Shown here: piece by piece, positions 25,988 to 34,751 of the stretch | How the letters are laid out: the number at the start of each line of letters is the position of its first letter | Numbering within the stretch: position 1 is the first letter of the stretch | Source: Flavihumibacter soli | GTDB lineage: Bacteria > Bacteroidota > Bacteroidia > Sphingobacteriales > Sphingobacteriaceae | DNA: 64,000 bases | Direction of reading: 5' to 3' | Assembly (NCBI RefSeq): GCF_010692725.1 | Contig: NZ_JAAFZB010000092.1 | Coordinates: 1 to 64,000 of the forward strand | Position numbers and translations under genes: made by a program | Notes under the pieces: generated by a model | What the model saw: the letters and a program-made list of their open reading frames with translations, nothing else | What the model was told of the DNA's origin: nothing | Databases searched by the model: none

Positions 25988-26680
25988 ATGAAAACGCTAT
26001 TGATTTTCCTGGTGATTGCAGCTGCCTGGGGATACGCTGCAGCACAAGACACACCGTCGACGACGCAAAGTATGCAGTCAAAGGTTCAGGGCGACACCTC
26101 TGTAACCGGCTTCATCATGAAGGCAATGAAAAGCAGCGAAAAGGAGATCAAGGCAGGACAGTTGGCACTGGAAAAGGCTCAGGGGACCGCCGTAAAAGAC
26201 TATGCCGCACGCATGGTTAAAGATCATTCAGAAGCGATCGCATTGCTTAAAACAATCGCTGCGAAAAAGAACCTTACGCTGGCACCAATGACAGAAACTG
26301 GAGGAGCTGCGCAGACAGGCACCAGCCAGGCGACAGCTACGGGTGCCCAGCAAACCGCCGCCAGGATCGGCACCTCCGCCGAAAAAAATACCACCACCAG
26401 TACAAACACTACAGGCTCGCCGACGACCAAAGCATGGGCTGAAGCAAAAGAAAAGAGTGATCACCCAAGTATGCTCGGAACACTCAGTCAAAAGTCAGGA
26501 GCGGAATTCGACCGGGAATATATGCGGATGATGGTTCAGGGTCACATAGAAGCGGTGAGTCTGTTCGAACAGGCAGCAAGTTCCCGGGATGCGGACATTA
26601 AAAACTTCGCCACAAACACACTGCCGGTATTAAGAGATCATCTTCAATCAGCGCAAACGATCCTTGGTTCCTTGAAGTAA
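25988..26680 (+). CDS. DUF4142 exported protein
   Basis: 230 aa. Signal peptide (1-20, AAA-Q). A DUF4142 helical domain (ferritin-like four-helix type) is split by a low-complexity Thr/Ala/Gly insert at about 105-150: first half SVTGFIMKAMKSSEKEIKAGQLAL, KDYAARMVKDH; second half FDREYMRMMVQGHIEAVSLFEQAA, NFATNTLPVLRDHLQSAQ. Function unknown; often stress-related in context. The last 33 bp overlap the 3' end of the convergent transposase gene. Confidence 0.85.
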   Translation: MKTLLIFLVIAAAWGYAAAQDTPSTTQSMQSKVQGDTSVTGFIMKAMKSSEKEIKAGQLALEKAQGTAVKDYAARMVKDHSEAIALLKTIAAKKNLTLAPMTETGGAAQTGTSQATATGAQQTAARIGTSAEKNTTTSTNTTGSPTTKAWAEAKEKSDHPSMLGTLSQKSGAEFDREYMRMMVQGHIEAVSLFEQAASSRDADIKNFATNTLPVLRDHLQSAQTILGSLK

Positions 26681-27166
26681 AGTATTTAAAAATACCTTTG
26701 CTGACTCTTCCGGTTTCGAAAAAATATACTGCTCTTGAAAATCAACTTCAAATAAGGTAAGCATTCGCCTGTATTCTTCAAGAAAAGTCGCTTTCTTATG
26801 GTGGAGTTCCTGATTCTTAATATAGCGTATAACGGATGGTACCTGACTTTTTGAATAAGAAAATGCTCCATAACCTTCCTGCCAGTTGAAGGGTCGTCGA
26901 CAAAATTTTTTGGCGTTGATCCACTTGGTGGATTCAGATTTTATGTTTTGTACAATTGCAGATATTGACTGATGAGGACTAAGTCCAACCAAAATATGAA
27001 TGTGATCGGGCATACTGTTGATCTGAAGCAGTTTGTGGTTATTTCGCTCAAAGATTCCCGTAATATATCTATGCAATTCCTCCTGCCAATCTTTTTGAAT
27101 AATTGCCTCGCGATATTTTACTGCAAAAACCAGGTGTATGTGTAATTGAGTGTAGGTATTTGGCAT
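26648..27166 (-). mobile_element. IS200/IS605-type HUH (REP-associated) transposase
   Basis: 172 aa Y1-transposase: strand-opening QLHIHLVFAVKYRE, the HUH motif in MPDHIHILVG, and the candidate catalytic Tyr in VIRYIKNQELHHKK. No tnpB, and no classical IS ends. Immediately upstream (27298-27471) lies a four-unit palindromic repeat cluster, the arrangement expected of a REP-associated tyrosine transposase. Its 3' end overlaps the convergent DUF4142 gene by 33 bp, so its last 10 residues or so may not be ancestral. Confidence 0.85.
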
Positions 27167-27297
27167 TTCTTCAATTGTATATCAGTTAATTGTCTCTTGG
27201 ACTACTACAAGATAAAGGAATTTTCAGGCACTCTAAAGAGGCTCTAAAGGAGATATTCTTGTCGCGATGGTACAATACTATTACGGTACGAAACACC

Positions 27298-27471
27298 GAC
27301 AAGACGTTCCTGACGGAACGAAATTAGTTCACTATTTTTTCCTACTTACAAGACGTTCCTAACGGAACGAAATGAAGATACTGTATGTCTCTGTTATGTT
27401 CCATAGGAACATTTTGTGGGTAGAGAATTGGAAAAAGATGATTCTTCAGCGTTCCATAGGAACGCCTTGTG
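27298..27471. repeat. Mirror-nested REP quadruplet, family B, beside the HUH transposase
   Basis: R1 27298-27325 (ACAAGACGTTCCTGACGGAA), R2 27348-27374 (ACAAGACGTTCCTAACGGAA), R2' 27396-27418 (GTTCCATAGGAACATTTTGT) and R1' 27449-27471 (GTTCCATAGGAACGCCTTGT). Each unit has its own hairpin core (CGTTCC..GGAACG), and the last two are inverted relative to the first two. It begins 131 bp upstream of the transposase start codon. The rest of the gap to 27618 has the ferritin terminator only. Confidence 0.85.
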
Positions 27472-27566
27472 CTGTGCCTGTTTGATCCCTCTCAACTTTT
27501 CGGAAAAGCTTTGATCCGTCATTCCCGGAGGAAGGAGTTAAAAGTCTTGCGTCAAAACCCTCCGAC

Positions 27567-27600
27567 AAAAAAAAACAATGCCCCCTTCGAGGGGCATTGC
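27567..27600 (-). terminator. Intrinsic terminator of the ferritin-like operon
   Basis: Stem CAATGCCCC (27576-27584) with GGGGCATTG (27591-27599), loop CTTCGA, followed on the minus strand by a T run. It lies about 20 bp after the stop of the second ferritin-like gene. Confidence 0.9.
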
Positions 27601-27618
27601 TGTTTGGAGAGCTATAAC

Positions 27619-28440
27619 TTAGACTGCAAAAAATGGAGTAACAATCGCCACTACCTGCTCCTTAGTTAAAGGCTCGTCAAAGCTTTCTGTGGCTGCTTCG
27701 TAAGGAACGTCCTGACCGTTAATGTTGGTGATCATTATCCCGGCCTGGGTGTCGATTTCCTCACCATTATAACTGGGCTGAGCCGGGGCGCCTATCCCGC
27801 TTTCCTTCCCGGTGATCCATGGTTTTACATCAGCATAATTAAGCTTCTTACGCATCCCGCGGATATGCGCGGCATGGCGGGCCTCAACTGAATGGATCTG
27901 TAATGCGGCCGTAAGTACTTCATTCGATTCGATGAGGTTTCCTGCCTGGCCTTTATATGCCCGCACGCCGGTATCTTCAAATGCCTGGGCAACCGCCAGG
28001 AAGGTTACGTAATTGCTGAAAACATCGGGGAAAGTGCCTTTTGCCGTAAAGTCATATTTACCCTGTTTAACCGGTGTTCCGCCCAGGCTGGTGATAACTC
28101 CTTCCAAAAAAGCCACATGATGCAGTTCATCCATACGGATAGTGTTAATTGAATCCTTATCACATCCTGCGGGGATGTTTACTTTCGCGCAGCCCTGCTC
28201 ATAGAATTTATATTCCAGGTGCTCCAGCGTAAGGGCGAAGTTCAGAACTTCCAGGATCTTCGATGGACTCTGGCCGTAGGCTTTCTTAAACATCGATCCC
28301 ATAGCCAGGGGAACGGAAGCAAGTGCAATTTTAGAACCCATGTTAAAGAAGCTTTTCATTGCTCTTCTCCGCGGACTTAAACGTTCATAAACGTCGGAAT
28401 CCACTTTTTCAATTTCATCAAGGATATTTAATAAGTTCAT
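27619..28440 (-). CDS. Ferritin-like domain protein (second of pair)
   Basis: 273 aa. A ferritin_2-type four-helix domain (about 60-205) contains the helix motifs LEHLEYKFYEQG, RMDELHHVAFLEG, AQAFEDTGVRAYKGQ and SVEARHAAHIRGMR, supplying Glu and His ligands for a di-iron site. The N-terminus RRRAMKSFFNMGSKIALASV resembles a Tat signal after a 25-residue leader. The C-terminal 60 residues are poorly ordered with acidic patches. Family members are similar to the desiccation-related Pcc13-62 protein. Located 11 bp after its paralogue; operon with shared terminator. Confidence 0.85.
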   Translation of the reverse strand: MNLLNILDEIEKVDSDVYERLSPRRRAMKSFFNMGSKIALASVPLAMGSMFKKAYGQSPSKILEVLNFALTLEHLEYKFYEQGCAKVNIPAGCDKDSINTIRMDELHHVAFLEGVITSLGGTPVKQGKYDFTAKGTFPDVFSNYVTFLAVAQAFEDTGVRAYKGQAGNLIESNEVLTAALQIHSVEARHAAHIRGMRKKLNYADVKPWITGKESGIGAPAQPSYNGEEIDTQAGIMITNINGQDVPYEAATESFDEPLTKEQVVAIVTPFFAV

Positions 28441-28451
28441 GATATTCAGGT

Positions 28452-29162
28452 TTAGGTGGTAGGTAAATTACTTGCATTGATCTTCGTTTTGATATACGTG
28501 CCGGCAATAGCCAGTACCTCGGCAGGCGTACGCGCGGCATCCAGTCCGTTAGCATCCACTACTTCCATATTGGCGAAAGTACCGCACTGGATCAGGTCGC
28601 GGATGTAGGAAGCATGGCGGGCTTCCACCGACACGATCTTACCGGCGAGGAGCAAGTAATCCGCCGACTCAAGCAAAGCCCCGGCGCCGTTATAAGCAGA
28701 TACGCCAAGGTCTTCAAAAGCTTTTGCAGTAGCCAGCACACTATCCCGGCTTGTAAAATTAATGGAAGAAAAGTCTACTTCTAAAGCAGGAATGGCAGCA
28801 CCTGCCAGCGCCGTCTTGAAAAATTCACGATGCGCTACCTCATGACGCGAAACGTCAAGAAAGTATGCCTTCTCCGCATCAGAGATGCCCGAATAAGGAG
28901 TAGCGACGATCTGCAGGTAGAATGCTGCTTCCAGCTGCTCCAGCGCATAGGCGTAATTCAGAATTCCTATATCACCGCTGCCCAGGTCAACGCCTTCGTC
29001 GTCCATAATCGTGTTTGAATCTTTGTCACAGCCCGCCATGACCAGCGTGGCCACGGCCACACCCGCACCTGTGTACTGCAGGAAGGAGCGGCGTGCCAGT
29101 TTTTTTGTTGTAAAGCCGTCACCGCCGGTAAGCGACTTTTCAGGGTAGGTTTCTTTTTCCAT
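28452..29162 (-). CDS. Ferritin-like domain Tat lipoprotein (first of pair)
   Basis: 236 aa. The twin-arginine motif ARRSFLQYTG (about 24-33) and hydrophobic stretch end in the lipobox MAGC (about 45), predicting a Tat-exported, folded lipoprotein. The ferritin_2 domain (about 65-215) has LEQLEAAFYLQ, SRHEVAHREFFKTAL, AKAFEDLGVSAYNG and SVEARHASYIRDL. All metal-ligand helices match its neighbour, so the pair are paralogues that may form a hetero-oligomer. Role (iron or oxidative stress) is inference. Confidence 0.85.
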   Translation of the reverse strand: MEKETYPEKSLTGGDGFTTKKLARRSFLQYTGAGVAVATLVMAGCDKDSNTIMDDEGVDLGSGDIGILNYAYALEQLEAAFYLQIVATPYSGISDAEKAYFLDVSRHEVAHREFFKTALAGAAIPALEVDFSSINFTSRDSVLATAKAFEDLGVSAYNGAGALLESADYLLLAGKIVSVEARHASYIRDLIQCGTFANMEVVDANGLDAARTPAEVLAIAGTYIKTKINASNLPTT

Positions 29163-29621
29163 GTGAAAATTTTAATTAGGTGGGTTGGTGAATTGTTTAG
29201 AAACTGATTAATAGAACCAACGAGATTTTTTGAACGGCGGATTTTTTTTAGGAAAATAACTTTGAACTGTGTAGGAATCTTCCGGAAATTTTCTCGGTTT
29301 TTTAAGTTGATTATGCGCTGAAGGTTCCTAAGTGAACACACTTATGAATTATGTGAAATAAACTGTGCAGGAGCCTGCTGGCGGGTACTGCCGATGCAAT
29401 GCGTGACGCGGAATTTTTTTTAAAAATTAATCTTTTCTGAAATCTAAGATCATTTTTACGACGTAAGTAGGATAGGCCAAAACTAAGATCGAGGCAATGT
29501 GGCAACAAGTTGATTAAGAAAGGGAAGGGGTTTACTCCCGGCCTCGATTTTAAGACAGGAAGATAAATACAACACATGAGGCTTAACACAATAAAACTTA
29601 ATTTTAACAAAAATTAATACC
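29163..29621. other. Intergenic DNA between the ferritin-like operon and ompA-like gene
   Basis: Divergent promoter region. TAACTTTG at 29257-29264 (+) matches a -7 box, with a TTTG at 29229-29232 and a long 24-bp spacer, 357 bp before the OmpA-like gene. ORFs here have no coding character. No repeat recognised. Confidence 0.45.
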
Positions 29622-30104
29622 ATGAATCCGAATCTAATTGCACGCATGCTGGTGATTGCTGCTGTCCTGGTTTCTGGCAGCTCATTAGCCCAGAATCCGT
29701 CGACCATAGCTGTCCGCAAGTCTGACAATACCCCCGTTGCCGTGCTGGCTACAGAGGAGGAAAAAATGGAAGTTGCCGAAGCGATCAAAAACGTGGAGTT
29801 TGACTTTGACCAGGCAGAGGTCAGGCCGGAAGCGTATAAGAACCTCGATGGTCTCACAGCCTGGCTGAAGGGAAAAGATGTGACGCTTAAGGTCTCCGGC
29901 TTTGCAGACGCGACAGGACCGAAGGACTACAATCGCGGTCTATCCGCCAGGCGTGCCCGGGCGGTAAAAGATTACCTGGTAATGAACGGTGCAGACCCTG
30001 CCCGGATTGACCCCGTGGGCTTCGGTGAAACGAATCCTGTTGCGCCCAATGATTCTGAATCAGGACGTCAGAAGAACAGGAGAGTGGAGTTTGGATTGTA
30101 TTAG
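29622..30104 (+). CDS. OmpA-family peptidoglycan-associated protein
   Basis: 160 aa. Signal peptide (1-24, SLA-Q). OmpA C-terminal domain (about 58-160): VEFDFDQAEVRPEAYKNL, VSGFADATGPKDYNRGLSARRA, VKDYLVMNGADPARI, VGFGETNPVAPNDSESGRQKNRRVEF, including the Asp and Arg that contact diaminopimelate. No beta-barrel domain, so probably a periplasmic peptidoglycan-binding protein. The stop TAG lies in the first unit of a heptamer array. Confidence 0.9.
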   Translation: MNPNLIARMLVIAAVLVSGSSLAQNPSTIAVRKSDNTPVAVLATEEEKMEVAEAIKNVEFDFDQAEVRPEAYKNLDGLTAWLKGKDVTLKVSGFADATGPKDYNRGLSARRARAVKDYLVMNGADPARIDPVGFGETNPVAPNDSESGRQKNRRVEFGLY

Positions 30105-30265
30105 GTATTAGGTATTAGGTATTAGGTATTAGGTATAGGTATCAGGTATTAGGTATCAGGTATTAGGTATTAGCAATCAGCTATAGGCTTAGCTTGCAGT
30201 TTCTCGTTTTAAATTATAATGCTATCAGCTATCAGCTTTCAGTTTATGGCTTTCAGCTTTCCGGT
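30098..30265 (+). repeat. Heptamer array anchored at the OmpA-like stop codon
   Basis: TTAGGTA/TAGGTAT heptamers run from the stop (TAT TAG), at least eight units, then AGCTATC/AGCTTTC heptamers from about 30217. After 30265 to 30660 I see no gene or clear repeat apart from scattered AGCTGA copies. Confidence 0.8.
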
Positions 30266-30660
30266 AACAGGCAATAGAATCAGTTCATAGCTATGCCGGG
30301 TATCATACTTCAACTTTTAGCTTCCGACCTACTTCCCAATTTAACCTCATTACCTCTAGGCTATCATCTGAAGCTGAAGCTGAACATGAGCCTAACAAAA
30401 ACTATAGTCGGTAATCATAAAGCTCTTTTTCCATCGTTAATTGCGTTGTAGCGGCCCCTGCACCAATATTTACAGCCTCCCAGTCATGCCAATGGAATGA
30501 AAAAGGGCAAGGAGGGTGTTCTGTAATATTTTTATAGGCGTGGGCTATTGCAAAATATTTTATTTAATTTAAGATAACATGTTTGAAATCATTTAATTAA
30601 CAGTGATTGATATATGGCTTAAAATTTTGAATAATGTGTTGTTGATCTAAATCCTATGTT

Positions 30661-30906
30661 ATGACTATCTATGAATTTACCCTCCTCAGTGAACATGATA
30701 AAGCGAACCTGGTCCTGGACGGCGTCTTCCTGTCCGACAGAATAGAAGGCGATATGCTTTTCCAACTATATTACCTTGACGACTTCTTCGTAGAGATGTG
30801 GCACGACGTCGTTCTGAACAGGATCTATAATATGAGGCCTTTCTCCGCCCGGCGAATGCCGGAGGAATACCTGGAAGATATCTCGCTTGAGGACCTGGTG
30901 GGCTAG
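30661..30906 (+). CDS. Small hypothetical protein of a Bacteroidota family
   Basis: 81 aa, soluble and acidic. MTIYEFTLLSEHDKANLVLDG with the following GVFLSDRIEGDMLFQLYYLDDFFVEMW region resembles a recurrent family of about 80-aa Bacteroidota proteins with the pattern YxFxLL..E...V...G.F...R. Function unknown. It stands alone between repeat DNA and a convergent lipoprotein gene. Confidence 0.65.
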   Translation: MTIYEFTLLSEHDKANLVLDGVFLSDRIEGDMLFQLYYLDDFFVEMWHDVVLNRIYNMRPFSARRMPEEYLEDISLEDLVG

Positions 30907-31009
30907 CTCGTCCAAGTGCGGGCTTTATTCTTATTTGCCACCAAAAATAAATTTGTTAGAATGAACCGTCGGCTCGTTTGAAGCATTGATATGGCAGATT
31001 TTAAGTCAT

Positions 31010-31549
31010 TTAATATACCACCCCGCTAATCCTTATACTTTGCCATGGCCCCTCAAATCCTTTTCCCTTGATATAGGTTACGGTATGAGGATGTCCCTTA
31101 AGATTTGGGTGATACACCATGTCCCATTCAAATACCCTTTTGGTCTCCGATTTCTCAATTAATTTCACCTTATAATTGTTCCAGTCCTGGACATCATTCA
31201 TGGTAAAGAAAGTATCACCAACCCTGGCGTCGAACTTTGCATGCAGGTATTCTTTTCCGGTACCGCCAGGGGTGGATTCCCAAAGCTGGTTGTGTTCATC
31301 CAGCCTGAAGTATTGAACGGAGATCGCATCTCCACCAATCAAAGAGTAGAACTTATAAAATAGTTTATTGTTAATCCTGACCGTATCCTGGATCTCCGTA
31401 TAATTATCATCCCCGTTTCTCCAGTAATTCCCTATTTCCATGGGCAGGAAAGATTCTGAGGAACTTATCTCTTTCAATACCGTAGCTTGTTTTTCGCAGG
31501 ATGTGACAAGCATCGAAATGACTATTAAGGGTAAAATTAAAAGTTTCAT
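31010..31549 (-). CDS. Hypothetical lipoprotein
   Basis: 179 aa from the preferred Met at 31547-31549, which places the signal peptide MKLLILPLIVISMLVTSC at the N-terminus with lipobox VTSC; the longer ORF to 31588 adds 13 charged residues that would spoil the signal. The mature protein is beta-rich (GNYWRNGDDNYTEIQDTV, ISVQYFRLDEHNQLWES, TVTYIKGKGFEGPWQSI). No family recognised; outer-membrane or periplasmic lipid anchor predicted. Confidence 0.65.
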   Translation of the reverse strand: MKLLILPLIVISMLVTSCEKQATVLKEISSSESFLPMEIGNYWRNGDDNYTEIQDTVRINNKLFYKFYSLIGGDAISVQYFRLDEHNQLWESTPGGTGKEYLHAKFDARVGDTFFTMNDVQDWNNYKVKLIEKSETKRVFEWDMVYHPNLKGHPHTVTYIKGKGFEGPWQSIRISGVVY

Positions 31550-31711
31550 AGGATTGGCTTTTTTAAATGATACGACCTGATCTATCATAACGCTACAGAC
31601 TAAAGATAATATAATGGATCTTGATACCTGGCAATGTTACTTAAAATTCAAGTCCTGTAATTATTAGGGGCCTCAGCCTTAAATCATAAAATACGTAAGG
31701 TGTAACATTTT

Positions 31712-31762
31712 ATTTACGTAAATTTTTTTAACAAAATTTAACATGGTGGCGTCTTAGTTTTG
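31712..31762 (+). promoter_or_regulatory. Promoter region of the receptor gene
   Basis: A 12-bp perfect palindrome ATTTACGTAAAT (31712-31723) lies upstream of a -7 box TAGTTTTG (31755-31762), which ends 30 bp before the start codon. The palindrome shares a TACGTAA-like half-site with the much larger palindrome inside the coding start. Confidence 0.45.
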
Positions 31763-31792
31763 AAATGAATTAACAAGCCAATATAAAACGCT

Positions 31793-34237
31793 ATGAAACC
31801 GATTGTAAAGAATTTATTTGTCGCAATTATTTATGTAAGTACTTACATAAATAATGCAGGCGCCCAAGTCGTTGCTTCCTTCCAGGTGAAAGGGCAGCTG
31901 AACAGTAAGGAGCAAGGCAAGCTGGACGAGGTAACTCTGCAGCTGTTAAAGGCAGCTGACAAGAGCCTGGTGAAGATTGAATTCGCCGATGCGTCCGGGA
32001 AGTTCCTCTTCGACAAGGTTCCGGCTGGCAAATACTTCCTGCATACGCAAAATCCCAATTACCTGAAATATGAAAGCGATACCATCCTGCTTTCCGCTAA
32101 CCTCGATCTGGGGAAGATCAGCCTTGTTCGGTCCGAGAATGCTTTAAAGGAGGTGAGCATTACAGCTTCGAAGCCATTGGTGCAGCAGCTGTATGATAAG
32201 ACGGTGATCAATGTGGCCAATTCCATTACAGCCGTGGGCAGCACCGCCCTGGAGGTTCTTGGGAAGGCGCCCGGTATCACCGTTGATCAGAACGATAATA
32301 TCGCCATGCGCGGCCGCCAGGGTGTGCAGGTAATGATCAACGGCAAGCTGGTGCCTATGTCCGGGCAGGAGCTGGCGAATATGCTTCGAAGCATGTCCGC
32401 GGAGGAAATCGAAAAGATAGACCTGATCACCAACCCATCGGCAAAATATGATGCTTCCGGCAATTCGGGGATCATCGATATCAAATTAAAGAAGGGCAAT
32501 AAAGCCGGTACCAACGGAAGCTTATCTCTGAGTTATGGCAGGGGAGAGTACTCCAAATTTAATCCTGCGGTGACCATTAACAGCAAGACGAAGAATCTGA
32601 ATGTTTTCGGATCCTATAATTATGGCTATCGTGTTGATTATAATAAGCTGGATATCTTACGTGATTTCTATAGCAGCAGCGGGCAGATGACCGGCGGAAA
32701 CGATTACAACAATTATTTCAAGTTCGGTTTTAAAAACCATAACATGAGGGTAGGGGCGGATTACAACCTGGGTAAGAAAGTGATCCTTGGTTTTAGTGCC
32801 AATGGCATTTTTAGCAAGGGGGATATTACTTCCGACAGCCGGGCACTGTCTTTTAATTCATCAGACCAGAATACGGGCTCCTTTATTACCGCCGGAAATA
32901 ATTCACCTGAACGCGGGAACGGCAGTTTCAACCTGAATTATAAGCATACATTGGATACCACGGGCAAAGAGCTGAGCGCCGACCTGGATTATGCCAGCTT
33001 CCGCAATGACGAGATACAGAATTACGTGACGAATTATTACGACCTGGAGCAAAGTCCGACCAGGACACCCTATAATTTACATGGAGATCTTTCCGGGAAG
33101 CTCGACATCAAGTCCGTTAAAGTGGATTACGCTCAGCCTGTAAAAGCATGGGGTGCCAAGCTGGAAGCGGGACTGAAAAGCAGCTGGGTCACTTCGGATA
33201 ATGACGTGCTTTTTTCAGACAAGAGTAATGGCGGGAATGTGGTGGACGAAGGAAAGAGCAATCACTTCATCTACAAGGAGAACATTAATGCCGCCTATCT
33301 GAACGGCTCGAAGAAATGGAGTAAATTGAGTCTTCAGTTAGGTTTAAGGTTGGAGAATACTATTGCAGAGGGTGTTCAGCTGAAGGGTAATGAGTCTTTT
33401 GATAAGAACTATACACAGTTTTTTCCAAGCGGCTACCTCGGCTATAAGTTCAGCGACAAAAATGACCTCGGCATTTCTCTCAGCAGGAGGATCAACAGGC
33501 CATCATACCGGCAGTTGAATCCCTTCAAGGTATTCCTCGATCCGGCAACTTCATCTTCCGGCAATCCATTCCTCAGCCCGGAGATCACGAGCTCCTTTGA
33601 GCTAACTCATACCTTCAAACAGAAATATACCAGCAAGCTGGGCTACAGTCGCACAAAGGATAATATCATCGGTGTACTTTCTCCGGACACCGAGCCGAAC
33701 ACCGTACTGCAGACTGGTCGCAACCTCGCGAAATTCAATTACTACAATGCCAGCTTCGGTTTCCCTGTTTCGGTCAGCAAGTGGCTAACCAGTACTAATA
33801 ACGCCCTGATGTATTACGGACGCTATACCGGAAACCTGGTAAATACCAACCTGGACGCTGGCAGGCTGACCTTCAATTTCAATACCAATAATACAATCAT
33901 TATTAATGGGACGACTACCGGGGAGATAACCGGTAATTACCAGAGTAAAACGACCTACGGCTTCCTGGAGATCGATCCGATCTGGTCGATGGGCCTGGGC
34001 ATGCAAAAGCAGTTTCTGGATAAGAAAGCTTCCCTGAAGCTGAATGTCAGTGACGTGTTTTTCACCAATAAAGTTAACGCGGTGACACTGCTGACCGGTT
34101 ATGGCGAAGCCTTTGCGCAGAATCGCGACAGCCGTGTGGCTACGCTTAGCTTCAGCTACCGTTTTGGTAAATCGCAGGCTGGGGCTTCCCGCCGGCGCAA
34201 CGGCGGCGCCGAGGAGGAGAAACAGCGCGCGAACTAA
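31793..34237 (+). CDS. Outer-membrane beta-barrel receptor (TonB-dependent type)
   Basis: 814 aa. Signal peptide (1-24). A carboxypeptidase-regulatory-like beta-sandwich follows (about 30-115), then a plug-type domain (about 120-225; SITAVGSTALEVLGKAPGIT, AMRGRQGVQVMINGK, IDLITNPSAKYDASGNSGII). The rest is a C-terminal barrel with alternating strands ending ATLSFSYRFGKS. It matches the OMP_b-brl_3 type of Bacteroidota receptors. Substrate unknown; no SusD partner is adjacent. A MarR gene starts 37 bp downstream. A 30-bp palindrome overlaps codons 12-21 in the signal peptide. The Arg/Glu-rich tail after the last strand is unusual for a barrel terminus. Confidence 0.85.
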   Translation: MKPIVKNLFVAIIYVSTYINNAGAQVVASFQVKGQLNSKEQGKLDEVTLQLLKAADKSLVKIEFADASGKFLFDKVPAGKYFLHTQNPNYLKYESDTILLSANLDLGKISLVRSENALKEVSITASKPLVQQLYDKTVINVANSITAVGSTALEVLGKAPGITVDQNDNIAMRGRQGVQVMINGKLVPMSGQELANMLRSMSAEEIEKIDLITNPSAKYDASGNSGIIDIKLKKGNKAGTNGSLSLSYGRGEYSKFNPAVTINSKTKNLNVFGSYNYGYRVDYNKLDILRDFYSSSGQMTGGNDYNNYFKFGFKNHNMRVGADYNLGKKVILGFSANGIFSKGDITSDSRALSFNSSDQNTGSFITAGNNSPERGNGSFNLNYKHTLDTTGKELSADLDYASFRNDEIQNYVTNYYDLEQSPTRTPYNLHGDLSGKLDIKSVKVDYAQPVKAWGAKLEAGLKSSWVTSDNDVLFSDKSNGGNVVDEGKSNHFIYKENINAAYLNGSKKWSKLSLQLGLRLENTIAEGVQLKGNESFDKNYTQFFPSGYLGYKFSDKNDLGISLSRRINRPSYRQLNPFKVFLDPATSSSGNPFLSPEITSSFELTHTFKQKYTSKLGYSRTKDNIIGVLSPDTEPNTVLQTGRNLAKFNYYNASFGFPVSVSKWLTSTNNALMYYGRYTGNLVNTNLDAGRLTFNFNTNNTIIINGTTTGEITGNYQSKTTYGFLEIDPIWSMGLGMQKQFLDKKASLKLNVSDVFFTNKVNAVTLLTGYGEAFAQNRDSRVATLSFSYRFGKSQAGASRRRNGGAEEEKQRAN
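31826..31855. promoter_or_regulatory. 30-bp perfect palindrome in the receptor's signal-peptide codons
   Basis: Centre between 31840 and 31841; arms read ATTATTTATGTAAGT and its exact reverse complement. It encodes part of the hydrophobic signal (IYVSTYIN). The adjacent MarR gene makes an operator function plausible; a hairpin in the mRNA start region is the alternative. Confidence 0.6.
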
Positions 34238-34274
34238 GAAATGCAATTGCGCAGAATTATTTTAATTTGCAGGC

Positions 34275-34751
34275 ATGGACCTGGTCAACGAATTAGGAGA
34301 GCTGGCGCTCGCTACCCGCTTAAAGCGACTGAGCGAGCGCCTTTCTCAGGATGTCAGTAAAATATATGGTGAATCGGATGCGGACTTCGAGGCGAAATAC
34401 TATCTCATCCTCGAACTGCTGCACCGGGAGAAGCTGCTCGGCATCACCGAGATCTCTGATTCCCTGCAGCTTAGTCATCCGGCGGTGGTGCAGTTTGTCG
34501 ACCAGCTGCTGAAGCGTAGCCTGATCAGAGTTTCCACCGATAAGAAGGATGCGCGCCGCCGCCTGGTCTCTCTCAGTGCGGGGGGGAAGAAACTGCTTCA
34601 GCAGATCGCCCCGGTCCTGGAGGTTATCAGGGAAGAGAACCGTAAATGGATCAACGAGGCCAGCCATGATATTTTAGAGATCCTGGGGGAACTGGAAAAA
34701 GCTCTGGATGAGAGGAGTATGTATCAAAGGGTGAAGATTAGGTTGTTGTAG
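34275..34751 (+). CDS. MarR-family transcriptional regulator
   Basis: 158 aa. Winged HTH: GITEISDSLQLSHPAVVQFVDQL recognition region (about 55-78) and wing DKKDARRRLVSLSAGG (about 90-105), flanked by dimerisation helices. Follows the receptor gene by 37 bp on the same strand. Likely controls the receptor in response to a small ligand. The stop codon TAG is part of the TGTAGAGACGCGG palindrome. Confidence 0.85.
   Translation: MDLVNELGELALATRLKRLSERLSQDVSKIYGESDADFEAKYYLILELLHREKLLGITEISDSLQLSHPAVVQFVDQLLKRSLIRVSTDKKDARRRLVSLSAGGKKLLQQIAPVLEVIREENRKWINEASHDILEILGELEKALDERSMYQRVKIRLL

Noticed and set aside
26648-27166. Complete IS200/IS605 insertion sequence
   Set aside because: No tnpB and no left/right end hairpins adjoining the gene as a unit; the flanking palindromes fit a REP-associated transposase better.
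29311-29610. 99-aa minus-strand ORF between the ferritin and OmpA-like genes
   Set aside because: No domain, odd composition, overlaps the OmpA leader region and promoter-like sequence; not consistent with coding.
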